DNA from: Euprymna scolopes
Taxonomy: Eukaryota > Mollusca > Cephalopoda > Sepiida > Sepiolidae
NCBI GenBank assembly: GCA_024364805.1
Contig: CM044499.1
Span: 112,664,432-112,697,290 of the forward strand
Length of the DNA: 32,859 bases
Direction of reading: 5' to 3'
The notes beneath the pieces are model-generated. The model was not told the origin of the DNA. It saw nothing but the letters and a program-made list of their open reading frames with translations, and ran no database searches. Both the position numbers and the translations under genes were made by a program. The first letter of the stretch is position 1, and each line of letters begins with the position of its first letter. Positions 1 to 10,907 of this stretch are shown in pieces.

Positions 1-23
1 ATATATATATATATATATATATA
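1..23. repeat. (AT)n microsatellite at window edge
   Basis: Pure alternating AT from the first base; the run probably continues outside the window. It is the first of about ten (AT)n blocks here. Confidence 0.95.
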
Positions 24-1030
24 AGGGGATTAAAGAAATATTGAAGGATTCTTCAACTGGAGACTTATCAAGATATAAAAAGCTCAACATATAAGGTGGA
101 GCTTAAGCACGTGAATAAATTATCGATAATTCAAAATATATACTAGTGTTTATGAATTTATTTATCAGTTCAATAAGGAAAAGAACATCTGTAGAAGAAG
201 TGATTATAAATGCTCTTTAGATCTAGACATTTCGAAGTTTCATACTTCTCATCAGAAGAGGAGAAAATGGGCTGGATTACATATAAGGAAATACTAAACT
301 ATCTGATAAAGAAGAGAAATAAAAGGGAATTGTGGAGGGATCCGGGGATTCTTAATATAAGGATGGGGATTTATTAAAAATGTGAAAATTAGAAGTAGGA
401 AAAATACCTGCAAGTTTCGCATCATAAGCCATCTGATATAATCAGGGCCGGAATGGAGATGAAAATTACTAAAATAGAGTGGAAAGCATTAGACTTCGAA
501 ATGCCGAGGTATAACTCGATTGATGTTGTTTCTTTATGGAACTGACAAATAAATTCATATATATCAGTATATAAGTTGTATTGACGATAGTTTCTTTATA
601 TTTATAAATATATATATTAGTCACCAAGCAAGCGACAAAAAAAAAAAACTAAGCAAATCTATCTCAAAGCAGCAAAACTGAAGCTGGCCTGCAAGAACAT
701 TATATATACAAATGCAAGCAAATTTGGGCATATTTTATTGGTTTAGAAAATATCGGTTCTTTTTCACTAATTGACCATAGAATAGTATTATAATCTTTAA
801 AAAGCCTGTAGATTTTCACATAGTTTCGTCCCATAGAACAAAAGATATGAGCATTTCAATACTCAATTTGGATATCTTTTTGGCAATTTTATAAGTTCCA
901 AATGTAAGCAACTATTAGGCAGAATTTTACAATGAAGGCTCATTGGAAAAGTAATGACCAATACTGTGTAGTAGGATATGTGACATTTGCCCTGAACGTC
1001 GCACATTAAGCGGATCATCCTTCATCCAGA
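24..1030. other. AT-rich stretch without recognisable gene
   Basis: No reading frame of note, no splice-bounded coding stretch and no recognised mobile element on either strand. The composition is AT-rich with short A runs (for example near 640) and short AT runs near 560-620. Confidence 0.6.
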
Positions 1031-1039
1031 GCCTATTTT

Positions 1040-1499
1040 TGGCACTTTATTAGAGCCATAAGATGTTTCAATCATAGTCATTTGTTTTCCTAGTTTTGCA
1101 TGTGAATTACAAAATATCTGATATTTCCACAAAAACTCTGGCTTTGATGAATGGGGGACTAAAACTTGCTGCTATGGTTTCAAATGATCTAAAAGAACAG
1201 TAATGGGAAACGTAATTCTAAATATTTCTCATATGTTATATCTTCCCTCTTTGGTTTTCATACATGAAGTAAATTTCACAGTGTATAAGAATTATTTGAA
1301 ACTGGAGATATTCATAATCGTACCCTATTTCCAAAAGAGGAGAGATATAACATATGAGAAATATTTGGAATCAGGTCTTCCCTTAGCCTCCCCTCCATCA
1401 TATTTTTGGGGAAATATCAGATATTTTGTAAATCATATGCAAAACTAGAAAAACAAATGACTATGATTGAAACATTTTATGGCTGTAATAAAGTGGCCA
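1040..1499. repeat. Long imperfect inverted repeat (foldback)
   Basis: The left arm (about 1040-1252) and right arm (about 1331-1499) are reverse complements of each other. Shared blocks include tgtttcaatcatagtcattt at 1064 onward, matched by its complement ending near 1473, and aaatatttctcatatgttat near 1219, matched by its complement near 1346-1365. The left arm carries about 45 extra bases in its middle and roughly 80 bases separate the arms. Neither arm encodes a recognisable protein. It could be a foldback or MITE-like element, or a local inverted duplication. It lies just upstream of the hAT transposase relic, but I see no hAT terminus at its outer edge. Confidence 0.8.
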
Positions 1500-1639
1500 G
1501 AGGTTTTAGGGTTAAACATGATGGCCAACTTATGTCTACATAGTTTGTCTGTATCTGTTCCGATTTTCTTATGTATTGCCTTATTTTCAAGTGGGAACTG
1601 GCTGCTGTATCTGCCATACTCACTTATAATCCTAATACT

Positions 1640-2936
1640 TTCAGATTCATCTGTAGACACCACTCTAGAGAGCCAATTGATTATCTTTGCTCACTACTGG
1701 AAAGAGAGAAAGATGAAGGAAGTATTTTTGTTTTGCAATACCCTGCCAACCACAATGACAGCAACTGATATTAAAGACACTGTAAACTCATTGATGGTGC
1801 TCCAGCAATGATTGGCATCAGAGGAGGATTTGTCACGCTTGTCAAGAATGAATTGCTACACATGAAGTTTTCCCATAGTTCACTACATTGATATGTTCTT
1901 GCGTTGAAAACTCTACCGTCACGTTTGTTGGAAGTCATCGACGTCGTGATTAAAGTGATCCACTTCATTCATGCAAAAGCCAAAATCATCGGCTCTTCCA
2001 AATTTTAGCCAGCAAAATGGGAGTGCAACGAATGGGACTTCTGTTATACACAAAATTTTGTTGGCTATTGAGGGTAAAATGTGTCCCATGGTTGTATGAA
2101 TTCCGTATAGAAGTGCCAATCGTTCTATGAGAAAATAAAAACATGCTCTATGTCTACTTCGATAATAAAGAGTTTTCATGATGCTCGCCTACCTGGCCGA
2201 TATTTTTGGCCGACTTAATGAAATGAACTAACCTTTGCAATGCCGTGATGTGACAGCCAGTGACGTTCCAGATAAGCTTACCACACTGTCTGCTTGAAAT
2301 GAAGTCTGGAAGGCATGGATCAACATTTGCAAATGCAAAAGATTGAATTTTCTCTCAGTATCAAAAGATGCATTAGTGGACATCTCAAAATTCTCTCAGC
2401 TGAGTTCAAATCTTATTTTATGAATCACCACTGGATGTCCCATGGCACAGAAACCCTTTCAACACTACAATTGAACCTAATGAAAATGAAGCTGAAGGGC
2501 TGGCAGAGTTCAAGGTTTCAAAGGCAATGAAGTTGGCCTTCAATAACAAAGAAAAGCTTTCTAGTTTCTGGCTGTCAATTCAGATTGCATATTCCCTACT
2601 CAGCAAATAGACATCCGAAATACTCATACAATTCGCTACTAGATACCAATATAGATTTTCTGACCTGGCAACAATTAAAATAAACTCCAGAAACCGTTTT
2701 GATGTTAGGGAAGATATTCGCCTTGCTCTGTCCAAGGCAAAATCAGACATAGAAAACTAGTCACATGAACGCAACAGCAAGTGTGTTATTTTCTGCAAAA
2801 TTTTCCCTTTGATTTATAGTTTTAGAGTAACTAAATAAACAACATAAAACAAAATTCATTTTGTTGACGTGGGGGGGCTCGAATGTTAAGATACTGGGTA
2901 AGGGGGGCACGAGTCATCGAAGGTTGAAAAACAGTG
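1640..2936 (+). pseudogene. hAT transposase relic (ZBED5/FAM200/SCAND3-like)
   Basis: Conceptual translation across changing frames follows a hAT transposase in order. A segment like the DESTD-VxxLSQL region reads SDSSVDTTLESQLIIFA near 1640-1690, followed by KEVFLFCNTLPT near 1718-1750. DGAPAMIGIRGGFVTLV lies near 1793-1845. MLAYLADIFGRLNEMN is near 2180-2230. The C-terminal dimerisation region reads NSRNRFDVREDIRLALSKAK near 2687-2746. Known family members run about 600 residues and mediate cut-and-paste transposition. Here the N-terminal BED zinc finger and much of the first third are not visible, and several stops and frame changes break the rest, so it is a fossil. The order of blocks and the matching right end make the assignment firm. 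Confidence 0.85.
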
Positions 2937-2944
2937 GTCTAGAA
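2922..2944 (+). repeat. hAT right terminal inverted repeat plus target-site copy
   Basis: The sequence ggttgaaaaacagtg (2922-2936) is the reverse complement of the classic hAT/Charlie start CAGTG-tttttcaacc. It is followed directly by gtctagaa (2937-2944), which fits the nTCTAGAn 8-bp target-site consensus of this group. I could not find the matching left end or the second copy of the target site, so the 5' part is lost or rearranged. Confidence 0.75.
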
Positions 2945-3660
2945 TTAGATCGGGAAAACTTTACTTATGATATTTTAAAGTCAACAACAAACCATTGTTA
3001 TTTCTAGATAGGAGCTTTGCTATTATGTCCTGAAGAAGCGTCAGAATTAGCATCCTCAAATAAATTGTGTCTACGTTAATATTTTTAAAATATTTGTTCT
3101 AGTTTCTTATGTAATATCATTTATAGTGTATCTGGATTTTAATTTTATTTCAAATATTCAAAAATTACATCAGTCTTCGTTATCGACTTTAACAATGTAA
3201 CAACCAGTGTTCTTGGTCATTCTTGTTTGAATTTTATTGTTTCTACATTATTTTTTCACCTGAAGATGATTCTGCGAAGAATCGAAAGTGCTCATAATAT
3301 ATATGGAACATTTTTTAATCCTCTTGATTTCGAAACAAAAAAGATTAGAAAAATTTGTAAAATAAAAAGTCATAATCAAACAGAAGAATTCTGTTATGTT
3401 TAATAAGAATTGCCACGTCATACAAACGCACAGTATGCTCACCTACGAGTACAGATATCCGTACAGAATCACAGCGATAAAGAAATGTCAATACAAGCAA
3501 GATTTGTAAAAAATAAGTTGAGGCTGCTGGGCCATTTACGTGGTCACAACTAGACATTGTAATCTGGTATGTGTGATCTTCGTAAAGCTGTTGCAATCCT
3601 ATATACAATAATTTTTTAAGCCCGCAGATTATGCTTCCAAATAATGTTCTCATCAGTGTA
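2945..3660. other. Unassigned AT-rich sequence with a perfect small hairpin
   Basis: No gene seen. At 3268-3283 there is a perfect 6-bp stem (gattct/agaatc) with a GCGA tetraloop, preceded by ctgaaga and followed by gaaa. A related cctgaagaag block lies near 3029. Such CCTGAAGA...GAAA blocks are common at the ends of invertebrate retroelements, so this is probably the end of an interspersed repeat (inference). Confidence 0.4.
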
Positions 3661-3745
3661 GGAAGTGATAATTATTGCCAGTTGATAGGGATTTGAACCC
3701 AGTCACTTTGTAGTCGAGTATTCTACTCTAGGCTACTAGGAATTA
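3660..3745 (-). repeat. tRNA-like SINE head
   Basis: On the minus strand there is a B-box-like ggttcaaatcc (complement of 3689-3699). An A-box-like tagcctagagtaga lies upstream of it (complement of 3722-3735). Spacing is tRNA-like, but I cannot pair acceptor arms, so it looks like a degraded tRNA-derived SINE head rather than a working tRNA gene. Confidence 0.45.
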
Positions 3746-3883
3746 ACATGAGAAGTAGGAGAATTAAGTTTATTTTAATATTTTCAAATTTGGTCACAAA
3801 ACTAGTGAGCGGTGAAGCTTTAAAGCAGTTCTAAATAAGTAAAACTAACACTTAACCATATATTCAAACACTACCGTGTTTGG

Positions 3884-3884
<1 letters not shown>

Positions 3885-3928
<44 letters not shown>
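3885..3928. repeat. (AT)n microsatellite
   Basis: Uninterrupted alternating AT of about 44 bases. Confidence 0.95.
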
Positions 3929-3930
<2 letters not shown>

Positions 3931-4220
3931 ATTATGAGCTATTTCATCATGAATGACATGAATATCTGCTTATCAGACAACTTTCACAGATGAATTTGAT
4001 TAGTGATTCTCTTCATAAGATGGTATCCATCCCTTCCACCCGGCAAACAATGTCTGTACAAATGCATGGCGTGCCACATGTTAGACACCCATTATTTATG
4101 TTTGTAAACAAGTCCTGAGGACTAACAGTGTTAACCCAGCAGGCAAGAAAAATTAGCAGGGCATGACGCAGGAGACTTGCAATCAAGACTGAAATCCGGA
4201 AGAAAGAGGCAGAAGTGATG

Positions 4221-4221
<1 letters not shown>

Positions 4222-4271
<50 letters not shown>
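4222..4271. repeat. (GA)n microsatellite
   Basis: Uninterrupted GA dinucleotides for about 50 bases, giving a purine-only strand. Confidence 0.95.
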
Positions 4272-4272
<1 letters not shown>

Positions 4273-5667
4273 AAGCAAAGGATTTGTGTCACCTCACACC
4301 CATGCATTTTAAAACTGAAGAAAACCAGTTGAGGATGGTGATTTGATTGTGGGAGTGTTGTTTTAGAGGATTTAAAATGTCAATATTTTAAGATTTTAAC
4401 ATATTTTATTTACTAATCTATGAAAATACCAGTAAAAAGAATTGTTTTAAAATATTTTGATTAAAAAATTATCCACATTAATATTTAAATTTGTATTATT
4501 TGCATTATTCAATTCTATTCTCATAATGAATGTTATTTTCCGATGCAAATTATCTTTTTCAGGTGTATTTTGTCGAACTCGGGAATCTTTCTGTCAAACT
4601 CGGTAATCTGCACGGAGTTTTGGATGTAATCTTTTATTTAATTCATGGCGGTAGCATGTTCTCGTTCCGTCAGCCATGACCGCGTAAAAGTATTAAGTAA
4701 TCCACATTTGTATTTTGAGTAACGCTTACACTAAGAGTGAACTTTCAATCTTCAGAAGAGTGTCATATAAAATTGAATTTTACATAGTACTTTATCCGTT
4801 ACAGTATGGGTTCTTGCATGACGGATAAAATATTTCGTAAACTTTCAGTCCTAAGTTACAGATAAAATCAAGATAAACCTTATGTTTAGAACCATTAAAA
4901 AATTAAAATCTATGATATGAAGTTGATTCTAAAATATGTTTAAAGTTTAAGCTTACAGCCTTAAAAATAAATTGAAATTCATGAGAAATTACTTATTTAG
5001 TGCTTATCTAATATAGATGCCTATTTGATTTAGTATTCAAAAGCGTAAACAGTCAGCAAGAAGAAGTTCCGGGAAAGAAGCTACTGGAATAGAAAGATGC
5101 ATTACAACATGATACCTGAACAGTGAATTGATAAATCCACCAGCGAGTCAAACGAGTAGAAACAAAAGAAGCAGGAAATAGATAAGACAATTCTGAAAAA
5201 AAACACAAAAGAGAGCAGCAACATCACGTCTGTAAGTAAAAGGATCGGACCAAGTTAAAGATATGCTTCTGAGCCTTATTAAGAACCCCCAAACGGGATG
5301 GAGATCCATAAGCTCAAATATGACAACAGTAATGCAAGTTTTACTGGTAGGTTTTTTTTTCATGTGTGATAAAGTGTTTGGATCATGGTATTAAAAATCG
5401 TAAATTTATACGAATCAGTTGGTAATGACTGGCTTGATTTTGTTGTTGGCATTTGTTTTGTCAGTTCTTTTGTGAATCAGGTACTTACAAGAGAGCATGT
5501 GAAAGTTGCCAACATCCATAGCGAAACTGATGCCATAGAACAAACAGTGATGTATAATCCATTATTGACCAAGATATTTTCTGTCATTTCGAAAAAGTGT
5601 CAAATTTGTTCCAACTACCATCTAATTATATTTGTGTATTTCATTTGTTTCAAAATTAACAAAAAAA
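4272..5667. other. Unassigned stretch with a short tandem duplication
   Basis: No recognisable gene. A roughly 20-base tandem duplication lies at 4571-4611 (tgtcgaactcgggaatctt followed by tgtcaaactcggtaatctg). A related block, aactcgagaatctgagcgg, occurs in reverse orientation near 29645-29665, so this belongs to a dispersed repeat. A 95-codon open frame at 5385-5672 has no motif I recognise, and its composition is like the surrounding DNA. Confidence 0.45.
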
Positions 5668-5808
5668 AGTAATAAATTTTATATCACTGTAGTATATTTT
5701 ACTTTACAGTAATTAAGTAATAAATTTTATGTCATTATTAGTATATTTTACTTTAAAATAATTAAGTAATAAATTTTATATTATTATTAATATATTTTGC
5801 TTTATAGT
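5668..5808. repeat. Three tandem ~49-bp AT-rich units
   Basis: Three successive units each read approximately aagtaataaattttat, then a short variable part, then agtatattttactttA-aataatt. They differ by a few substitutions. A further partial unit in the same orientation lies at 8591-8620, on the far side of the decayed gene at 6170-8560. Confidence 0.8.
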
Positions 5809-6076
5809 AGGCTCAGTATATGGAAAATATCCCCTCAACCCCTACAAAAAATTATAGCAAATAGTTTCTCAACTTATTCTGGTAGGTTTTAATGTACTTT
5901 TTAACATACTTAAAGTTTATCAACATATAACTCCCAGAAAATTTTTTTTTTAAAGATGGCGTCAAAGATGGCCACCATCAACTCAAATTTGATGATCTTG
6001 GTATCTATTCCTACATTTTTAAGGCAAAGAACACAATAAGATCATGAAAAATGATGTTGGCCTATGATGTTGCCAA

Positions 6077-6081
<5 letters not shown>

Positions 6082-6119
<38 letters not shown>
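6082..6119. repeat. (AT)n microsatellite
   Basis: Alternating AT run directly upstream of the decayed 6170-8560 gene. Confidence 0.95.
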
Positions 6120-6122
<3 letters not shown>

Positions 6123-6169
6123 ATTGGATCTGACTGCATAACTAATTCGCATCTTTCTCTATTTTAGAT

Positions 6170-8560
6170 AGGATTCAACAATGAGTGCAAGCACAGTCAG
6201 TCAAGCTTTTTGATCAATCTTCAAGTAGGAGATTGAAGACTCCAGTGATAACTGCGTTGTAATTCAGTTGGAGGGGGCAAAAAGAGTAAATGATGCCAGT
6301 ATGAAGCGGACAAACGATTTTATAGTTGAAGCTGGTATGACAGTACATAAAAGCTGTCATCAACAATACATTGATGCTAAAACCATGTTGCAAAGAAAAG
6401 TGGTGCTTCTGTGCCAAAAAAGAGAATCACACGAAGCTCAAGTAGAGATTTTGATAGTGCAAAGGACTGCATATTCTGTGTATGTACAACTGATTTGGAC
6501 AAGGGACACTTTAGCTGGGTACGCATGGACAAATTTGTGGAAACTATTTTAGGGTCTGTGAATCCTATTCAAATAATTGGGGATTGACTTAAGGGTCGCA
6601 GTGCATACCATTTACAAGATTTACATTCAGCAGATGTCCTTTATCATCATTCATGTAGTAGAAATTTCAAGAACCTCAAGTCTGTGCCTTTTGAGTTCAA
6701 TCATGCCCCAATTGCCAAGTGCAGAAAGCCAGATGAAGATATATATGAAGCATTTCTGAAAACGTGTGCTTACCTAGAACTGAACAGTGAGTAACAACTA
6801 ACTGTGCCATCTTTGAGCCTCATAATGAAAGATTATGTTTCCAATCCTGATTCTGAACAATATGATACAGTTGTAAATAGCATCTTAAAGAGGGCTTTAC
6901 GGATTAAATCATATTTTCTGACGGAGAAGGCTTGGACGATATTGTCACTATGAAAGAACAAACATCGTAGATTTTGAGATCATATTACAAAGGAAACTGT
7001 CAGGAAGATGGTGAAGAATCCCAAAAGCGTGCTATTTTTGAAACTGCTGCCAGATTAATCAAAAGTGATATCAAGTCTGAAGTTTCCACTGTTAAGAACC
7101 AGTATCTAAGTAGTGAGGATTTAAAGCTTGATTCAGCTTTTTTGTTCATTCCAACTAGTTTGCAAATAGCACTGGAAACATAGTTTGTTGGAAAAGCTAC
7201 AAAATGCAAGGTTGCTGCAGTTGGTTATGCCTTAATTCAAGCAGTTCGCCCACGATCCGTCATTGCACCATTATAAGTCCATCATCTATATCGTTCAAAT
7301 TTCATTGTGGATGCCCTTCATGAGATGGGATTTTGCCGCTCATATACAGAAGTGATGAGATTTGAAAAAGAGATTGTGTGGAACGTGATGTTCTAGGTGG
7401 AGGTGTAGATTTGCTGCAAATTTCTGTTCATTTTTCCACTGATAATGTGGATCACAATCTTATCACTCTGAATAGCAAAGAGACATTTCATGGAATGGGT
7501 GTCATTGCCACTATCAACCCTGGAAAACAGACGAACCATATCATTCCGGAAAAAAAGATCTCAGAACTAAAATCTGATAAGAAAGCAAATATTTCCATCT
7601 TGGAGTACAGGTTTTCTAGGTATGCTTGTCATGAAATAGTCTTCGAGGACCCGTCAAGATTTCTTGACTGTCTCAAGAGAACAGATACTCTGTGGGAAGT
7701 CTCCATTAGCTCCAAATAGTAAGCACCAAATTGGCAGGGGTGATGCCTATCTTACATCAGAGAAGCCAGCACCCTGGGAAATCATGTCAAGTTCTTATCA
7801 ATGATCGATATGTACTCTGAAGACAAATCATGCATTGTGTCTACATTAGACTTTGTTTGAAATCTTGCCATGAAGCACAACCTGCCCACCATTGTAATTT
7901 TGACCAGCCTTTGTATTGGAAGGCTACCAAAATTGTCCTTGATACACCACAAAGTCGTCACCTTAAAGACATGGTTTTGATTTTGTGATGCTTCCATACA
8001 CTCATGAACTTGTTGGGGGCCGTAGGAACTCTCATGGAAAGGACCAGCTTCAAAAACATACTTGAGATCGTTTATGGACAAAATACGGTGGTGCACATGT
8101 TAATAGGAAAAGCTGTCCAGAACACTTTGTCGGGCCATCTTCTTGTTGATAAGTGCCTACATAGCCAGCTTGCAATGGAAATGGCCAAAGATGATCCTCA
8201 GATTCAGACATTGCTGGACCAGGCAGAAGAACTATACTCCTCCCTTTTTATTGAAGAAATGATGTTAGAAGATGTTGCTTGTTCTGAGGTTTTGATAAAA
8301 CTTAAGACAGTAATCAAGAAGAAGAAATCTGAACTTGCTCAGACCTCAAAGACAAGCCAGTTGTGGCTGAATTATCAGCATATGTTTGGTATAGCAAGAA
8401 TGTTGGTAAAGGCGGGTCGGACTGGATTTTGGTTGATGCATTTGCAGACAGTGTCCAATTGTCTTTGCTACAGCTAGGCACTTCAGTTATCTGCGAGCTG
8501 CTCATTAGAAGGCCGGAGGTTACATTGACGGAAACATTGTGAAAATCACACTTAAGATGA
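6170..8560 (+). pseudogene. Decayed member of an uncharacterised dispersed gene family (ADNVDHN / TFHGMG type)
   Basis: Plus-strand translation shows blocks in family order. MTVHKSCHQQYIDAK is near 6337-6383. A zinc-binding-like FDSAKDCIFCVC is near 6450-6486. DLHSADVLYHHSCSRNFKN lies near 6620-6676. The middle has AVGYALIQAVRPRSVIAPL (near 7219-7275) and FIVDALHEMGFCRSYTEVMRFE (near 7301-7368). TDNVDHNLITLNSKETFHGMG is at about 7438-7500. The C-terminal half has TLMNLLGAVGTLMERTSFKN and a long intact piece at 8004-8477. That piece includes TSQLWLNYQHMF and AGRTGFWLMHLQTV. I know this block order from many unnamed multi-copy proteins of molluscs, cnidarians and arthropods. I cannot name a function or an element class. 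It is broken by several frame changes and stops. Dispersal and decay suggest a mobile-element gene (inference). Confidence 0.75.
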
Positions 8561-8590
8561 GAATAGTAGTATGGCGAATCCAAATAATAC

Positions 8591-8625
8591 AAATAGTATA
8601 TTTTACTTTAAATAATTAAGTCATT
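8591..8625. repeat. Partial copy of the 5668-5808 tandem unit
   Basis: The block agtatattttactttaaat-aattaag matches the tandem unit near 5690-5765 in the same orientation. It sits exactly between the decayed gene and the LINE relic, so it may mark the right edge of an insertion into the tandem array. Confidence 0.6.
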
Positions 8626-8629
8626 TTTC

Positions 8630-9990
8630 TATTTAACACAGATTCCAACAACTTACTCATGATGCACAACAGACTGATTGGCCTGTAGTGATAGGGAGAT
8701 GACCGACCCCTTGAATGTTTTAAATACAACACAGACTGATGAGGCTTTCCAAGGGAAAGCCATTTTCCTTAAGACAACACTTAAACAATTTTGTAAGTAT
8801 GGGAGCTTGTTCTGGTTGAAGTTTTTTTAAACAATTTAATTGGAATGCCGTCAGGACCAGTTACTTTACTGGAATCAAGGTTTTTGATTAGCTTGGCAAC
8901 ATCATGTACAGATATTTGTATGTTGCATAGCATGTTTTTGGACACAGAAGGAAATATGGGGGGGATTAGGCAACTTTGATTGCATTGGGTAGAATTTGCT
9001 GCAAAGTTCTTGGCAAAGAGTTTGGTTTTGTCTAATGCTTATAAGATTGCCTCAGGCTCATTGATGATGGTTAGGATAAAGGACACACTTCATCAAAACT
9101 CATGAGAACCAAGTCATAGCTTAACCATAATGGACTTAACGGTCTGAACGTTCTTTACAGCAGTTGCTGGCAATCCTTAAGGCGGCTTTAATCTCAGTAC
9201 ATCTATTTTCTTGAAAAGCAATGGAAAAAGACGTTTCTATGCACAATGTCAGTGACACATTCTGGAGAGAGCCACGGCTGGCTATTAGGTTTTTGCTGCA
9301 ATTTCTTGGAGGGTATGAAACGGCCTATACCGACAATTAGCCATTCCATCAGGTCTGATACTATGGAAGACACATTCATTTTAAAATTGGAATGCAGAGG
9401 TATATCTTATATAAATGTATGGAAGCTATCCAAATCAGCCATAGAGTATACTGTACAATGGAGTGGTACATTTGAGGGCTTGCATTTTGATTTTATATTA
9501 ATTGAGACAACCGAGTGGTCGGAAGATCTCAGTGGGGACAGAACAGAGAATAAGCTCAGTTTTGGTCAACTTGTAAGAGAATGATTTAGGAGACTTGCAT
9601 ACTGGCCGTCAGTTTTGAGCGCATGGGTTCGAGTTATGTTATAAGCAATGGAGAAATTATGAAAAAAAATCTCTTTATTAACCGTTTTGTTCGAGTGAGA
9701 TAGCCATTCATCATTATGAACATTGAAGTCACTACATACATGCATGTTAGCAGAAAGCATGTGTCAATTTTCTCTGTTGTGGGGGCGATAGAGAGCAAAT
9801 ATGAACTCAGTGTTCGAACAGGAACAATAGGTCTGGTTTGGTCGCCTGTAAGACCAAACCAGACCTATTAATCTCTGGAAGGTTGGAGTGTAGATCCCTG
9901 ATACCAGAGAAGGAGATCTGGTCGAGGGGATCTCTGTTGGAAGTTGGAGTTTTGGGTTTACTCTTGTATTGTTCTTGAGAGTTTTCATGA
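8630..9990 (-). pseudogene. LINE (non-LTR retrotransposon) relic, endonuclease plus N-terminal RT
   Basis: On the minus strand, CSDFNVHNDEWL with SIAYNIT nearby (about 9640-9740) is the GDFNxHxxxW block of an APE-type endonuclease. FIFALYRPHNREN (about 9766-9805) fits the strand before it. Further on come LGSHEF, DKTKLFAKNFAANSTQ (about 9000-9045), VHDVAKLIKNLDSSK and TGPDGIPIKLFKK (about 8825-8890). The last block is YRPISLLCIMSKLLESVLN (about 8630-8690), an early reverse-transcriptase motif. This matches the Jockey/CR1/I-like LINEs common in invertebrates. The catalytic part of the RT (YADD region), the 3' end and ORF1 are missing. Several stops and frame shifts break the remainder. Losing the 3' end is unusual for a LINE, which normally truncates at the 5' end, so a later deletion or insertion removed it. 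Confidence 0.85.
9826..9869. repeat. Perfect 18-bp inverted repeat inside the LINE
   Basis: Arm 9826-9843 (aataggtctggtttggtc) is the exact reverse complement of 9852-9869, with an 8-base spacer. Because the arms are perfect inside a decayed LINE, the inversion looks younger than the LINE, as from template switching. It lies in the endonuclease region. Confidence 0.9.
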
Positions 9991-10079
9991 TGGAATATTA
10001 GGATATGTGGAAGAGGTCGGCAGAGTTGGTTAGAGCCGGGCAGAGAGGGAAAGAAAAAGAAAAAAGAAACAAAGAATTA

Positions 10080-10375
10080 TTTTTGAAGACCCTGATAAGG
10101 TAAAGTTTTAACAATACCCACTAATATGGCATCGAGAAGCTACTGCATGGTCCAGAATCCATTCACCAAATAGCAATACAGAAGTCCCAGTACTTTGCAT
10201 TTGCAGATAGGACGGCCTGCTATAAGGATTAATCCAAGGTTCAGGTCCCTGACTATCAGGTGGATAATGTCAGCCCAGTTAAAATGGTAACCTTCAGCAC
10301 CTTTATTAATGACATCGCCACAAGGATAGAAATAAAAAGAGCAGATTCGGACATCTCAAGCGACTGCTCAAAATG
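10080..10375 (+). pseudogene. Coding-like remnant of unknown family
   Basis: One plus-strand frame from about 10133 to 10375 reads EKLLHGPESIHQIAIQKSQ, YFAFADRTACYKD, then after a single stop SKVQVPDYQVDNVSPVKMV and TFSTFINDIATRIEIKRADS, ending at a stop. About 80 codons with mixed hydrophobic and charged residues look protein-like. I do not recognise the family. It could be the end of a host pseudogene or of another retroelement next to the LINE. Confidence 0.3.
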
Positions 10376-10789
10376 ACTGATCTAGTATACAGCTTTTTCT
10401 TCTTTAGTTTATAATGAAGACAATGAAATGAACTCTCATTTTAACATTTAATAAACGACTTTATTTGTCATCCTCGTTAGTAGTGTGTACAAGAGAGAAA
10501 CGGGTTAGTAGGTGGAAGTGTTCTTGTGTAAAGATAGATTTGATATTTTGCCGGCTTGTTGAGGAGAGAATAGTTCCGTTTACACAAATAGTCGTTGGGA
10601 CAAAGGAGGCCCGTTAAATGAGAAAGAAAGAGCAAAGTCTTCAGTGTATTTCTGTGTTGTAGTGGGTGCGTGTGTGTTAGTGTATTGACGAGAGCAGTTT
10701 TGTAACATGATAACCAAAGTTAGTTTGGATACCGTACATGAAAACAAATGTAAGTTTGAAGAGAGCTATGTTTGTTGTACTCACGTTCG

Positions 10790-10811
10790 GCCTGGGGCCA
10801 AAGCCCCAGGC
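10790..10811. repeat. Perfect 9-bp GC-rich hairpin
   Basis: gcctggggc and gccccaggc flank a 4-base caaa loop. There is no T tract or coding context to suggest a terminator. Its function is unknown. Confidence 0.85.
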
Positions 10812-10883
10812 TAATGTCTGCTGGAGAAAGAGAAGATAAGTTTCAGGTTTCGCCTTTTATGTACTCGGTCATGTGATTGAAAG

Positions 10884-10907
10884 CTGGCTTGTGATTGGAC
10901 AAGCCAG
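10884..10907. repeat. Perfect 9-bp hairpin with CCAAT-type loop
   Basis: ctggcttgt and acaagccag flank gattgg, whose complement contains CCAAT. The stem is perfect. Confidence 0.85.

Noticed and set aside
3257-3290. CTGAAGA-hairpin-GAAA block as a further hammerhead
   Set aside because: The core and a perfect stem II are present, but no stem III with a cleavage-site UH follows, and CAC pairs directly with GTG after GAAA. Kept only as a hairpin.
9246-9584. 112-codon plus-strand frame as a gene
   Set aside because: It is antisense to the LINE relic, whose minus-strand reading explains the sequence.
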